NCBI GenBank assembly: GCA_046046245.1
Contig: JBJOKE010000040.1
Location: forward strand, 18,576 to 82,575
DNA from: UBA4615 sp046046245
Lineage (GTDB): Bacteria; Pseudomonadota; Gammaproteobacteria; Burkholderiales; Burkholderiaceae_E
Direction of reading: 5' to 3'
Length of the DNA: 64,000 nucleotides
Shown: positions 9,379-17,581 of the stretch, in pieces
Layout of the letters: each line of letters starts with the position of its first letter
How positions within the stretch are numbered: position 1 is the first letter of the stretch
Notes under the pieces: generated by a model
Told to the model about the DNA's origin: nothing
Database searches by the model: none
Seen by the model: only the letters and a program-made list of their open reading frames with translations
Program-made: the position numbers and the translations under genes

Positions 9379-9864
9379 ATGTCCGACCGATGCCCCCCTG
9401 CCCGCCCGCACACCGCCCGACTCCGGTCCACGCTCCTGGTCGCGGCGATGGCGGCGATCGCCGGCCCCGCACTCGGCCAGGCCGGCGCGACCTCGCCGTC
9501 GCCGGCGACCGGCGTCGAGCTCGGCCGCCACGAATTCGAGTCGAACTGCGCGACCTGCCACGGGATGGAGGCGCGTGGTGACGGCCCGATGCGCCCGTTC
9601 CTCGCCCGCGAGCCGGCCGACCTGACGACGCTCGCGCGGCGCAATGGCGGCAGGTTCCCGAAGTCCGCGATCGCCGACCTGATCGACGGCCGCGGGATGA
9701 CCGGACCGGGTCCTCACGGCACCCGGGAGATGCCGGTCTGGGGCCGGGTCTACCGCGAGCAGTCGGACGCGCAGACCCGCGGGACGCCGTTTCCGGCCGA
9801 GTGGAGCGTCCGCGGTCGGATCCTCGCGCTCGTCGACTACCTGCAGACGCTGCAGCGTCCCTGA
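9379..9864 (+). CDS. Periplasmic mono-haem c-type cytochrome
   Basis: A 161-aa exported cytochrome. Residues 1-34 form a signal peptide ending ALGQA. The haem-binding motif CATCH is at 57-61 and the likely axial methionine is Met118 in REMPVWG. The ATG at 9379 is preferred over the one at 9367 because GGAG (9370-9373) is well placed before it. It is a class I cytochrome of the kind found next to oxidases or dehydrogenases, but no partner enzyme is adjacent apart from the downstream short-chain dehydrogenase. Its electron-transfer partner is unknown. Confidence 0.85.
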   Translation: MSDRCPPARPHTARLRSTLLVAAMAAIAGPALGQAGATSPSPATGVELGRHEFESNCATCHGMEARGDGPMRPFLAREPADLTTLARRNGGRFPKSAIADLIDGRGMTGPGPHGTREMPVWGRVYREQSDAQTRGTPFPAEWSVRGRILALVDYLQTLQRP

Positions 9865-9967
9865 GCCCGGCCGCGCCCCGGAGCGCCGCCCGGCGGCGGC
9901 GGAACGCCGCGGTGCGCGGGCGGTGCTCGACGCGGTACCCTCCGCCGACCATCAGGGAGGGGAACGG

Positions 9968-10798
9968 ATGAAGCTCGCCGATCGATCGATCGTGATCACC
10001 GGCGCGGCCAGCGGCATCGGCCGTGCGCTCGCGCTGCGCTTCGCCCGCGAGCGGCCGCGGGGCCTGGTGCTCGCTGACCTGCCCGCGAACCGCGCCGCCC
10101 TCGAGGCGCTGGCCGCGCAACTCGAGCGCGGCGCCGGCGAGGACGAGCCCGCGGTCGCCGCGATCGCCGTGGCCGCAGACGTCGGTGTCGAGACCGAGGT
10201 CCGGGCGCTGGTGGCCGCCGCCGACGCGCGCTTCGGCCACGTCGACGTGTTCTGCTCGAACGCCGGCGTCATCCGCGACGGCTCCGAGCACGCACCCGAT
10301 GCCGACTGGGACCTGTCCTGGCGCGTCCACGTGATGGCCCACGTCTATGCGGCGCGCGCGGTCGTGCCGGGGATGCGCGAGCGCGGCAGCGGCTACCTGC
10401 TGAACACCGCGTCGGCCGCCGGCCTGCTGACCTCGCTGCCTTCGGCCACCTACGCGGTCACCAAGCACGCGGCGGTCGCGTTCGGCGAATGGCTGTCGAT
10501 CCAGCACGGGGCGGCCGGCGTCCGGGTCTCGGTGCTCTGCCCGCAGGCCGTCGAGACGCCGATGATCCAGGGCCGAGCGGGCGCCGCGGCCGCGGCCAAC
10601 GACGGCGTGATCGCGGCCTCGGTGCTGGCCGACTGCGTCGTCGAGGGGATGGACGCCGAGTCCTTCCTGATCCTGCCGCATCCGCAGGTCGCCACCTACT
10701 TCCGGCGCAAGGGCGAGGACTACGACCGCTGGCTGGGCGGCATGCGCCGCTTCGCGCAGCGGCTGGGCGCCTCGCCCGACGCGGGCCGCGACGACTGA
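9968..10798 (+). CDS. Short-chain dehydrogenase/reductase
   Basis: A 276-aa classical SDR of unknown substrate. The NAD(P)-binding motif TGAASGIG is near residue 12. NAG (SNAGV) follows near 97, the catalytic Ser lies in NTASAAG, and the YAVTK motif supplies Tyr and Lys. The start at 9968 is set by GGGAGGGG just upstream. The tail LAGG/MRRFAQRLG is like SDRs annotated for steroid or alcohol oxidation, but the specificity cannot be read. It converges on tatC with a single base between the two stop codons. Confidence 0.85.
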   Translation: MKLADRSIVITGAASGIGRALALRFARERPRGLVLADLPANRAALEALAAQLERGAGEDEPAVAAIAVAADVGVETEVRALVAAADARFGHVDVFCSNAGVIRDGSEHAPDADWDLSWRVHVMAHVYAARAVVPGMRERGSGYLLNTASAAGLLTSLPSATYAVTKHAAVAFGEWLSIQHGAAGVRVSVLCPQAVETPMIQGRAGAAAAANDGVIAASVLADCVVEGMDAESFLILPHPQVATYFRRKGEDYDRWLGGMRRFAQRLGASPDAGRDD

Positions 10799-10799
10799 C

Positions 10800-11621
10800 T
10801 CAGCGCGGCTCGGAGCCGCCCGACTCGGCCGCGGTCTCGTCGGGTGCGGGCGGCGCCTTGCTGACCGCCGCGATGAAGCCGGACATCCAGATGCCCAGCT
10901 CGTAGAGGAGGATCAGCGGGATCGCGAGCATGAACTGCGACAGCACGTCGGGCGGCGTCAGCACCGCTGCGACGACGAACGCGCCGACCACGACGTAGCG
11001 GCGCGCATCGCGCAGCTGCTGCGTGGTCACCATGCCGAGCTTGACCAGCAGCATCTCGACCACCGGCACCTCGAAGGTCAGTCCGAAGCCGAAGAAGATC
11101 GCGAGGGAGAAGTCCCAGTACTTCTGCAGGTCCTGCAGCGTCTCGGCGCCGGTCTGAGCCGAGAAGGAGATGAAGAACTTGAAGGCCGCGGGCAGCACGA
11201 AGAAGTACGCGAACGAGATGCCCACGCAGAGGAAGAACACGCTGGAGACGATCAGCGGCAGCGCGAAGCGCTTCTCGTGCTCGTACAGCCCCGGCGCCAC
11301 GAAGGCCCAGGCCTGGTACAGCACCCACGGCAGGGCCGCGAGCAGCGCGGTGAGGAACGAGACCTTGGTCAGCGTGAAGAAGGCGCCGGCCTGGTCGGTG
11401 AAGATCGGTCTGGTACCCGGAGGCAGCGCCTGGTAGAGCGGCAGGGAGAGGAACTTCATGATCTCGCCGCTGAAGTAGAAGCAGACCCCGAACAGGACCA
11501 GCACCACCACCAGCGAGCGGATCGTCCGGTCGCGCAGTTCCACCAGGTGCGAGATGAAGTTCTCGTCCTGGGCCGGATCGACGTCGGACTGCTTGCGGCT
11601 GAACAGCTTGGGGAGCGCCAC
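10800..11621 (-). CDS. tatC: Sec-independent translocase subunit TatC
   Basis: TatC is the multispanning core of the twin-arginine translocase that recognises the RR signal peptide and exports folded proteins. The 273-aa protein has six hydrophobic segments. It also has the conserved N-terminal FISHLVELRDR (residues about 22-32) and the periplasmic/cytoplasmic FEVP segment (FGFGLTFEVPVVEMLL). The start is a GTG at 11621. It is the last gene of a tatA-tatB-tatC set at the end of the his operon, nine bases after tatB. Confidence 0.97.
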   Translation of the reverse strand: MALPKLFSRKQSDVDPAQDENFISHLVELRDRTIRSLVVVLVLFGVCFYFSGEIMKFLSLPLYQALPPGTRPIFTDQAGAFFTLTKVSFLTALLAALPWVLYQAWAFVAPGLYEHEKRFALPLIVSSVFFLCVGISFAYFFVLPAAFKFFISFSAQTGAETLQDLQKYWDFSLAIFFGFGLTFEVPVVEMLLVKLGMVTTQQLRDARRYVVVGAFVVAAVLTPPDVLSQFMLAIPLILLYELGIWMSGFIAAVSKAPPAPDETAAESGGSEPR

Positions 11622-11630
11622 GGCGGGACC

Positions 11631-12065
11631 TCAGCGGTGGAAGGGCCGCTTGGGCCGCTTGATGCCGAGCTCCTTCTCGCGCTCGATCCGCCGGTCCTTG
11701 ATCCGGTCGCGCGTGCGCCGCACCGCGTAGATCCTGTCCCAGTCGGTGGCCGGTTCGGGAGACGACGACGAGGCGCCCTCGAGCGACTTCTCGATCTCGC
11801 CGAACGAGCCCTTCACCTCGTTGACCGACGTGGTCACCGAGGTCTCGAGGTCGCGGGCGGCGTCGGTGAGCTGCGACTTCAGGTTGCGCAGCTCGGACAG
11901 TTCCATCTGGCGGTTGATGTCCGACTTCACGTCGTCGACGTAGCGGCGCAGCTTGCCCATCCAGGCGCCCGCCTGCTTCGCGACCTTCGGAAGCCGCTCG
12001 GGGCCGAGCACGACGAGCGCCACGACCGCGAGGACCACCATCTCGGAGAAACCGATGTCGAACAT
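11631..12065 (-). CDS. tatB: Sec-independent translocase subunit TatB
   Basis: TatB pairs with TatC to form the signal-peptide receptor. The 144-aa protein has the typical single N-terminal transmembrane helix (MFDIGFSEMVVLAVVALVVLG), the hinge GPERLP, an amphipathic helix, and a charged C-terminal tail rich in Lys and Arg. The length is usual for TatB. Confidence 0.95.
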   Translation of the reverse strand: MFDIGFSEMVVLAVVALVVLGPERLPKVAKQAGAWMGKLRRYVDDVKSDINRQMELSELRNLKSQLTDAARDLETSVTTSVNEVKGSFGEIEKSLEGASSSSPEPATDWDRIYAVRRTRDRIKDRRIEREKELGIKRPKRPFHR

Positions 12066-12151
12066 GAGGACCCAAACGCAGCGAGCGGCGCTCGGCCGCT
12101 CGCGTCAGGATTCGCCGCCGGCCGAGGCCGCCCCGCGGGACGGCCCGGGCG

Positions 12152-12355
12152 TCAGCCCTTCGGCTTGGCGTCGACGTCGATCGTCTTGGCCGTATCCGAT
12201 GACGACGCCTCGGCGGCGCCTTCCTTCACGCCTTCCTTGAAGCCCTTCACCGCGCCGCCGAGATCGGAGCCGATGTTCCGAAGCTTCTTGGTGCCGAAGA
12301 CCAGCATGATGATCACGAGGACGATCAGCCAGTGCCAGATGCTCAACGAACCCAT
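12152..12355 (-). CDS. tatA: Sec-independent translocase subunit TatA
   Basis: TatA polymerises to form the protein-conducting element of the twin-arginine system. The 67-aa product has a short transmembrane helix (SIWHWLIVLVIIMLVFG), the hinge TKKLRNIGSDLG, and an amphipathic helix followed by an acidic and Lys-rich tail. GGAGG six bases before the ATG at 12355 supports that start over a GTG one codon upstream. Eighty-six bases separate it from tatB. Confidence 0.95.
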   Translation of the reverse strand: MGSLSIWHWLIVLVIIMLVFGTKKLRNIGSDLGGAVKGFKEGVKEGAAEASSSDTAKTIDVDAKPKG

Positions 12356-12370
12356 CACGAACCTCCGGTG

Positions 12371-12724
12371 TCAGGGCGTATTGATGCCCGAGCGAAGAGG
12401 GTCAGGCCCGCCCAACACGTGCATGTGGAGATGATACACCTCCTGCCTGCCCACCCTTCCGTTGTTGATGATGGTCCTGAAGCCGTCGTTCAGGCCCTGT
12501 TCCCGGGCCAGCCGTCCGGTCATCCCCATCATCTTGCCCAGCACCGCCTGGTGCGCCATGTCCGCATCGTAGAGGTTGACGACGTGGACCTTGGGGATCA
12601 CGAGGAAGTGCACCGGCGCGGCCGGATGGATGTCGTGGAAGGCGAGGATGTCGTCGTCCTCGTAGACCTTTCGGCTCGGGATCTCCCCGCGCACGATCTT
12701 GCAGAAGATGCAGTCCTGGCTCAT
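12371..12724 (-). CDS. HIT-family (HinT-like) purine nucleoside phosphoramidase
   Basis: A 117-aa histidine-triad hydrolase that cleaves AMP-linked substrates such as adenosine phosphoramidates. The triad YHLHMHVLGG is near residues 96-105, and the N-terminal CIFCKIVRGEIPS with its CxxC metal-type pair is intact. The start at 12724 has AGGAG five bases upstream, which is better than an in-frame ATG nine codons earlier. Its position after hisE and before tatA is the usual Burkholderiales order. Confidence 0.92.
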   Translation of the reverse strand: MSQDCIFCKIVRGEIPSRKVYEDDDILAFHDIHPAAPVHFLVIPKVHVVNLYDADMAHQAVLGKMMGMTGRLAREQGLNDGFRTIINNGRVGRQEVYHLHMHVLGGPDPLRSGINTP

Positions 12725-12769
12725 CGCGGCTCCTGGGTCGGCGGCCCGCACGCGGGCTGGGCTCGGGTG

Positions 12770-13105
12770 TCAGTCGCGCTGCGGTCGCAGCGCCTTCTCC
12801 TCGATGCCCGAGGTGCCCTCCCGCCGGGCCAGCTCGGCCAGCACGTCGGAGGGCCCCAGATTGTAGTGGGCGAGCATCACGAGGCAGTGGAACCAGAGGT
12901 CGGCGGTCTCGGCGACGATCCGCGCGGGGTCGCCGTCCTTGGCGGCCATCACCGTCTCGGTGGCCTCCTCGCCGATCTTCTTGAGGATCGCATCCTCGCC
13001 CTTGTCGAAGAGCCTGGCCACGTACGAGCGGGCGGGGTCGCCGCCCTTGCGCGACTCGAGGGTCGCGGCGAGCCGGGCGAGGAACGCGTCGCCGGGTGCG
13101 GTCAT
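12770..13105 (-). CDS. hisE: Phosphoribosyl-ATP pyrophosphohydrolase
   Basis: HisE hydrolyses phosphoribosyl-ATP to phosphoribosyl-AMP and pyrophosphate, the second step of histidine synthesis. The 111-aa protein is an all-helical MazG-like fold with the metal-binding motif KKIGEEATETVMAAK and a distal ETADLWFH segment. Its ATG overlaps the hisI stop by four bases (ATGA), so it is translated by coupling. It is separate from hisI, not fused as in enterics. Confidence 0.97.
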   Translation of the reverse strand: MTAPGDAFLARLAATLESRKGGDPARSYVARLFDKGEDAILKKIGEEATETVMAAKDGDPARIVAETADLWFHCLVMLAHYNLGPSDVLAELARREGTSGIEEKALRPQRD

Positions 13106-13569
13106 GTCGGGTCCTTCGGCGTGGAAGGGGTCGGCGGCGCGTAGATCGTGCCGGGGTCCTTCAGCACGGGGTCGACGACGGTCCAGCGCCCGTCGTCGAG
13201 GCGGCTGAAGAAGCACGAGCAGCGGCCGGTGTGGCAGGCGATGCCACCCGTCTGCTCGACCTGCAGCACGACCGCGTCGCCGTCGCAGTCCAGGCGGATC
13301 TCGCGCACCGCCTGCAGGTGGCCGCTCTCCTCGCCCTTGCGCCACAGCCGCCGGCGCGAACGCGAGAAGTAGACCGCGCGGCCGGTGCGCGCGGTCTCGG
13401 CCAGCGCCTCGCGGTCCATCCAGGCGACCATCAGGATCCGGCCGGTGGCGGCGTCCTGGGCGATCGCGGCCACCAGCCCGGCCGCGTCCCAGCGGACCGC
13501 GTCGAGCCAGGGGCCCGGGGCCGAGCCCGCAGCGACGGCCTCGCCGCCGGTCACGACGGGGGCGCTCAC
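13102..13569 (-). CDS. hisI: Phosphoribosyl-AMP cyclohydrolase
   Basis: HisI opens the adenine ring of phosphoribosyl-AMP, the third step of the pathway. The 155-aa protein shows the metal site DCDGDAVVLQVEQTGG and the Cys signature ACHTGRCSCFF. The usual sequence is CHTGRRSCFY, so one Arg is here a Cys, adding a possible extra metal ligand. The start is GTG, which overlaps the stop of a tiny bridging ORF from hisF. The C-terminus has a Pro/Thr-rich tail. Confidence 0.96.
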   Translation of the reverse strand: MSAPVVTGGEAVAAGSAPGPWLDAVRWDAAGLVAAIAQDAATGRILMVAWMDREALAETARTGRAVYFSRSRRRLWRKGEESGHLQAVREIRLDCDGDAVVLQVEQTGGIACHTGRCSCFFSRLDDGRWTVVDPVLKDPGTIYAPPTPSTPKDPT

Positions 13570-13652
13570 GTCGCGCTCCGGCGCATCGACGCCGCGCGGG
13601 CGATGCGCCCGTCCAGCCCGCCGGCGCGACGCGCGACGAGGGTCGCGCTCAT
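13566..13652 (-). CDS. Possible 28-aa leader/coupling ORF bridging hisF and hisI
   Basis: An ATG at 13652 overlaps the hisF stop as ATGA. The frame runs 28 codons (beginning MSATLVARRAGG) and its TGA overlaps the hisI GTG as GTGA. It is rich in Arg and Ala and matches no family I know. The exact fit at both ends suggests it passes ribosomes from hisF to hisI, rather than making a functional peptide. It may be chance. Confidence 0.35.
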   Translation of the reverse strand: MSATLVARRAGGLDGRIARAASMRRSAT

Positions 13653-14410
13653 TGCAGCCGCACCGCGATGCCCTGCGCCGCGAGATGGCGCTTGGCCTCG
13701 TCGATCGTGTGCTCGCCGAAATGGAAGATGCTGGCCGCGAGCACCGCGTCGGCCCGGCCCTGCGTGACGCCGTCGGCCAGGTGCTGCAGGGTGCCGACGC
13801 CGCCGGAGGCGATGACGGGGATGCCGACCGCGTCGGACACCGCGCGGGTCAGTCCGAGGTCGAAGCCCTGCTTCGTGCCGTCGCGGTCCATGCTGGTCAG
13901 CAGGATCTCGCCCGCTCCCAGGCGCTCGACCTCGCGCGCCCAGTCGACCGCGTTCCGGCCGGTCGGCTTGCGCCCGCCGTGGGTGAAGACCTCCCAGCGG
14001 CCCGGCTCGACCTGCTTGGCGTCGATCGCGCAGACGATCGCCTGCGAGCCGAATCGGTGCGACGCGTCGGCGACGAGCTGAGGGTTCTGCAGCGCGGCGG
14101 TGTTGATCGAGACCTTGTCGGCGCCGGCGTTCAGCAGCCGCCGGACGTCCTCGACCGCGCGCACGCCGCCCCCCACGGTCAGCGGGATGAACACCTCGGC
14201 CGCCACCGCCTCGATCACGTGCAGGATGATGTCCCGCTCGTCGCTCGACGCCGTGATGTCGAGGAAGGTCAGCTCGTCGGCGCCCTCGCGGTCGTAGCGG
14301 CGCGCGATCTCGACCGGATCGCCGGCGTCCCGCAGCGCGAGGAAGTTGACGCCCTTGACCACCCGGCCTGCGGTGACGTCCAGGCAGGGGATGATGCGCT
14401 TCGTGAGCAT
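13649..14410 (-). CDS. hisF: Imidazole glycerol phosphate synthase, cyclase subunit
   Basis: HisF uses ammonia from HisH to convert PRFAR to imidazole glycerol phosphate and AICAR, linking histidine and purine synthesis. The 253-aa (beta-alpha)8 barrel has catalytic Asp11 (CLDV) and Asp130 (CAIDAK). It also has the phosphate-binding GGGVR loop near residue 81 and IASGGVG near the end. The ATG lies one base after the hisA stop. Confidence 0.98.
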   Translation of the reverse strand: MLTKRIIPCLDVTAGRVVKGVNFLALRDAGDPVEIARRYDREGADELTFLDITASSDERDIILHVIEAVAAEVFIPLTVGGGVRAVEDVRRLLNAGADKVSINTAALQNPQLVADASHRFGSQAIVCAIDAKQVEPGRWEVFTHGGRKPTGRNAVDWAREVERLGAGEILLTSMDRDGTKQGFDLGLTRAVSDAVGIPVIASGGVGTLQHLADGVTQGRADAVLAASIFHFGEHTIDEAKRHLAAQGIAVRLQ

Positions 14411-14411
14411 C

Positions 14412-15158
14412 TCAGGACTCGCCGCCGAGCTCGTCGGCGCGTGCCTGCGCGGCCTTGAAGTCGAGCGTGCCCTCGTAGATCGCGCGGCCGACGATCGCGG
14501 CTTCGATGCCCTCGTGCTCGACCGCGCAGAGCCGGTCCACGTCGTCGATCGCGGCCACGCCGCCGGAGGCGATCACCGGGATCGACAGGCCACGGGCGAG
14601 CCGGACCGTCGCCTCGATGTTCACGCCGGTCAGCATGCCGTCGCGGCCGATGTCGGTGTAGATGACCGACTCGACGCCGTAGCCCTCGAACTTCTTCGCG
14701 AGGTCGAGCACGTCGTGGCCGGTGAGCTTGCTCCAGCCGTCGGTGGCGACCTTGCCGTCCTTGGCGTCGAGGCCGACGATGACCTGGCCCGGGAACGCGC
14801 CGCAGGCGTCGTGCAGGAAGCCCGGGTTCTTCACCGCGGCCGTGCCGATGATGACGTAGGCGATGCCGCCGTCGAGGTAGCGCTCGATGGTGTCGAGATC
14901 GCGGATGCCGCCGCCGATCTGCACCGGGATCCGCGAGCCCACCTCGTTGACGATCGCCCTGATCGCGGCCTCGTTCTTCGGCTTGCCGGCGAACGCGCCG
15001 TTCAGGTCGACGAGGTGCAGCCGGCGGGCGCCGAGATCGAGCCACTTGCGGGCCATCGCGGCCGGATCGTCGGAGAAGACGGTGGCGTCGTCCATGTCGC
15101 CCTGGCGCAGGCGCACGCAGCGGCCATCCTTGAGGTCGATGGCGGGAATCAGCAGCAT
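14412..15158 (-). CDS. hisA: ProFAR isomerase (phosphoribosylformimino-AICAR-P isomerase)
   Basis: HisA opens the ribose of ProFAR to PRFAR by an Amadori rearrangement. The 248-aa (beta-alpha)8 barrel has catalytic Asp8 (AIDLKDG) and Asp131 (GLDAKDG), the phosphate loops IGGGIR and IASGGV, and the conserved TDIGRDGM. It is the paralogue of hisF and is next to it, as usual. Confidence 0.98.
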   Translation of the reverse strand: MLLIPAIDLKDGRCVRLRQGDMDDATVFSDDPAAMARKWLDLGARRLHLVDLNGAFAGKPKNEAAIRAIVNEVGSRIPVQIGGGIRDLDTIERYLDGGIAYVIIGTAAVKNPGFLHDACGAFPGQVIVGLDAKDGKVATDGWSKLTGHDVLDLAKKFEGYGVESVIYTDIGRDGMLTGVNIEATVRLARGLSIPVIASGGVAAIDDVDRLCAVEHEGIEAAIVGRAIYEGTLDFKAAQARADELGGES

Positions 15159-15206
15159 GGGGAGGACCCGTCGGCGGAGGCGATGTTCGGGGTGGGTCGG
15201 CGCCGG

Positions 15207-15842
15207 TCAGGGGCGCCAGTCGATGAAGTTCGCGTAGAGCCGCAGCCCGTGCGCGGCGCTCTTCTCGGGGTGGAACTGGGTCGCGAAAATGTTATCCCGC
15301 GCGACCACGCAGGTAAAGCGACCGCCGTAGTCGGCGCTGCCGGCGCTCAGGGAGGCGTCCGCCGGGGCCGCGAAGTAGCTGTGGACGAAGTAGAAGTAGG
15401 CGCCGTCCGGCACGCCGGCCCACAACGGGTGCGGCCGGTCCTGCGCGACCCGGTTCCAGCCCATGTGCGGCACCTTGAGGCGCGCGCCATCCGGACCGGT
15501 CATGTCGGACGCGAAGCGGACGACCCGGCCCGGCAGCACCCCCAGGCCCGCGGTGTCGCCCTCCTCGCTGGAATCGAACAGCATCTGCTCGCCGATGCAG
15601 ACGCCGAACAGCGGCTTGGTCCGCGTCGCCTCGAGCACCGCCTCGCGCAGGCCCGACTCGTCGAGGTGGCGCATGCAGTCGGGCATCGCGCCCTGGCCGG
15701 GAAAGACCACGCGGTCGGCCGCGCGGATCACGGCGGCGTCGCCCGAGATCAGCACCCGCGCCTTCGGGGCCACGTGCTCGAACGCCTTCGCGACCGAACG
15801 CAGGTTGCCCATCCCGTAGTCGACCACCACGATCGTCGTCAT
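15207..15842 (-). CDS. hisH: Imidazole glycerol phosphate synthase, glutaminase subunit
   Basis: HisH hydrolyses glutamine and channels ammonia to HisF. The 211-aa class I amidotransferase has the nucleophile Cys82 in GVCIGEQ (often GVCLGMQ) and the His191/Glu193 pair in QFHPEKS. The oxyanion strand PGQGAMPDCM is near residue 48. The ATG at 15842 starts directly before the conserved VVVDYGMGN. Confidence 0.97.
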   Translation of the reverse strand: MTTIVVVDYGMGNLRSVAKAFEHVAPKARVLISGDAAVIRAADRVVFPGQGAMPDCMRHLDESGLREAVLEATRTKPLFGVCIGEQMLFDSSEEGDTAGLGVLPGRVVRFASDMTGPDGARLKVPHMGWNRVAQDRPHPLWAGVPDGAYFYFVHSYFAAPADASLSAGSADYGGRFTCVVARDNIFATQFHPEKSAAHGLRLYANFIDWRP

Positions 15843-15877
15843 CGCGTTCCGCCCGCCGTCGCCGCGCCCCGGGCCTC

Positions 15878-16471
15878 TCAGCCCTTCAGGCTGCCCTTGG
15901 TCGAGGGGATCGTGCCCGCCGCCCGCGGATCGGGCTCGGCGGCCATCCGGAACGCCCGTGCGAAGGCCTTGAAGATCGTCTCGCACTGATGGTGGGCGTT
16001 GTCGCCGCGCAGGTTGTCGACGTGGACCGTCATCTGCGCATGGTTGACGAAGCCCTGGAAGAACTCGTGGGCGAGGTCGACGTCGAAGCTGCCGATCATC
16101 GCGCGGGTGAACTCGACGTTCCAGACGAGACCCGGGCGGCCGGAGAAGTCCACCACCACCCGCGACAGCGCCTCGTCGAGCGGGACGTAGGCGTGGCCGT
16201 AGCGCCGGATGCCCTTCTTGTCGCCGATCGCCTGCGCGACCGCCTGGCCGAGCGTGATGCCGATGTCCTCGACCGTGTGGTGCGCATCGATGTGGAGGTC
16301 GCCGTGCGCCTCGACCTCGAGGTCGACCAGCCCGTGGCGGACGATCTGGTCGAGCATGTGGTCGAGGAAGGGCACGCCCGAGGCGAGCTTCTGGCGGCCG
16401 GTGCCGTCCAGGTCGAGGCGGACCCTGATCTGGGTCTCGGCGGTATCGCGGCGGACTTCGGCGGTGCGCAT
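15878..16471 (-). CDS. hisB: Imidazoleglycerol-phosphate dehydratase
   Basis: This is the monofunctional HisB that dehydrates imidazole glycerol phosphate to imidazole acetol phosphate. The 197-aa protein has the metal-binding motif HHTVED at 64-69 and its repeat CETIFKAFARAF with HHQC near residues 165-170. The phosphatase half found in enteric HisB is absent, so histidinol-phosphate phosphatase must be elsewhere. Confidence 0.97.
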   Translation of the reverse strand: MRTAEVRRDTAETQIRVRLDLDGTGRQKLASGVPFLDHMLDQIVRHGLVDLEVEAHGDLHIDAHHTVEDIGITLGQAVAQAIGDKKGIRRYGHAYVPLDEALSRVVVDFSGRPGLVWNVEFTRAMIGSFDVDLAHEFFQGFVNHAQMTVHVDNLRGDNAHHQCETIFKAFARAFRMAAEPDPRAAGTIPSTKGSLKG

Positions 16472-16488
16472 GGCGTGCGAGGAGGGGT

Positions 16489-17571
16489 TCAGCGGCCGGC
16501 GGCGAGCGCGCCGCGCAGCGCGTCGAGCATCGCCGCGTTCTCGGCCGGGGTGCCCACGGTCAGGCGCAGGCAGCCCGACAGCAGCGGGTGCATTCTACCC
16601 ACGTCCTTGACCAGCACGCCGCGCTCGCGCATCCCGGCGTGGACGGCCGCCGCGTCGGCGACGCGGACCAGCACGAAGTTGGCCTTCGACGGGAAGACGC
16701 GCCCGACGCCCGGCACGCGGGCCAGCGCGGCGGCCAGCGTCTCGCGGTCGGTCCGCAGCCGCGCGCACTGGGCCTGCAGCACCTCGATGTGCTCGAGCGC
16801 GAACTCGGCCGCGGCCTCGTCGAGCACGCTGACGTTGTACGGCGGGCGGACCTTGTCGAACTCGGTCACCCAGCGCGGCGACGCGGCGAGGTAGCCGATC
16901 CGGATGCCGGCCAGACCGAGCTTCGAGACCGTCCGCATCACCACGAGGTTGTCGTGCGCCGGGAGCGCGTCCATCCAGGTGTCGAGCGCGAACGGCTGGT
17001 AGGCCTCGTCGAGCACGACCAGCCCGGGCGCCGCCGCGAGGATCCGTTCGACCGCGGCCCGGTCGAAGCAGTTGCCGGTGGGGTTGTTCGGGTAGGCGAG
17101 CCAGACGACCGCGGGCCGGTGCTCGGCGATCGCGGCGAGCATCGCGTCCGCGTCGAGCGACAGGTCGGCCGCCAGCGGCACCGGCACGAAGCGGCTGTGC
17201 GCGAAACGGGTCGACAGGTCGTACATCACGAACGACGGCGCGGGCGCGACCACGGTGGCACCCGGTTTCGCGGTCGCGACCGAGATCATCGTGATCAGCT
17301 CGTCCGAGCCGTTGCCGACGAGCACCTCGGCGCCGTCGGGCACGCCGAGCTTCTCGCGGACCAGCGCCTTCAACCGCGCATAGGAGGGCGCGGGATACCG
17401 GTTGATCGAGACCGCGGCGAGGCGATCGGCGAGCGCGCGCCTGAGCTCCTCGGGCAGCTCGTACGGGTTCTCCATCGCGTCGAGCTTCACCAGACCGGTG
17501 GCCGGCGGCACGTGGTAGCTCGACATCGCGAGGATGTCGGGCCGGATCAGGTCCTGCGGGGTCGCGCTCAT
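16489..17571 (-). CDS. hisC: Histidinol-phosphate aminotransferase
   Basis: HisC is a PLP-dependent class II aminotransferase that turns imidazole acetol phosphate into histidinol phosphate. In the 360-aa protein, the PLP lysine is Lys217 in TVSKLGLAGIRIGY. The PNNPTGN motif is at 161-167, VLDEAYQPF near 187, and the N-terminal MENPYELP is conserved. The gene is ten bases after hisD. Confidence 0.97.
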   Translation of the reverse strand: MSATPQDLIRPDILAMSSYHVPPATGLVKLDAMENPYELPEELRRALADRLAAVSINRYPAPSYARLKALVREKLGVPDGAEVLVGNGSDELITMISVATAKPGATVVAPAPSFVMYDLSTRFAHSRFVPVPLAADLSLDADAMLAAIAEHRPAVVWLAYPNNPTGNCFDRAAVERILAAAPGLVVLDEAYQPFALDTWMDALPAHDNLVVMRTVSKLGLAGIRIGYLAASPRWVTEFDKVRPPYNVSVLDEAAAEFALEHIEVLQAQCARLRTDRETLAAALARVPGVGRVFPSKANFVLVRVADAAAVHAGMRERGVLVKDVGRMHPLLSGCLRLTVGTPAENAAMLDALRGALAAGR

Positions 17572-17581
17572 CGATGGTCCC

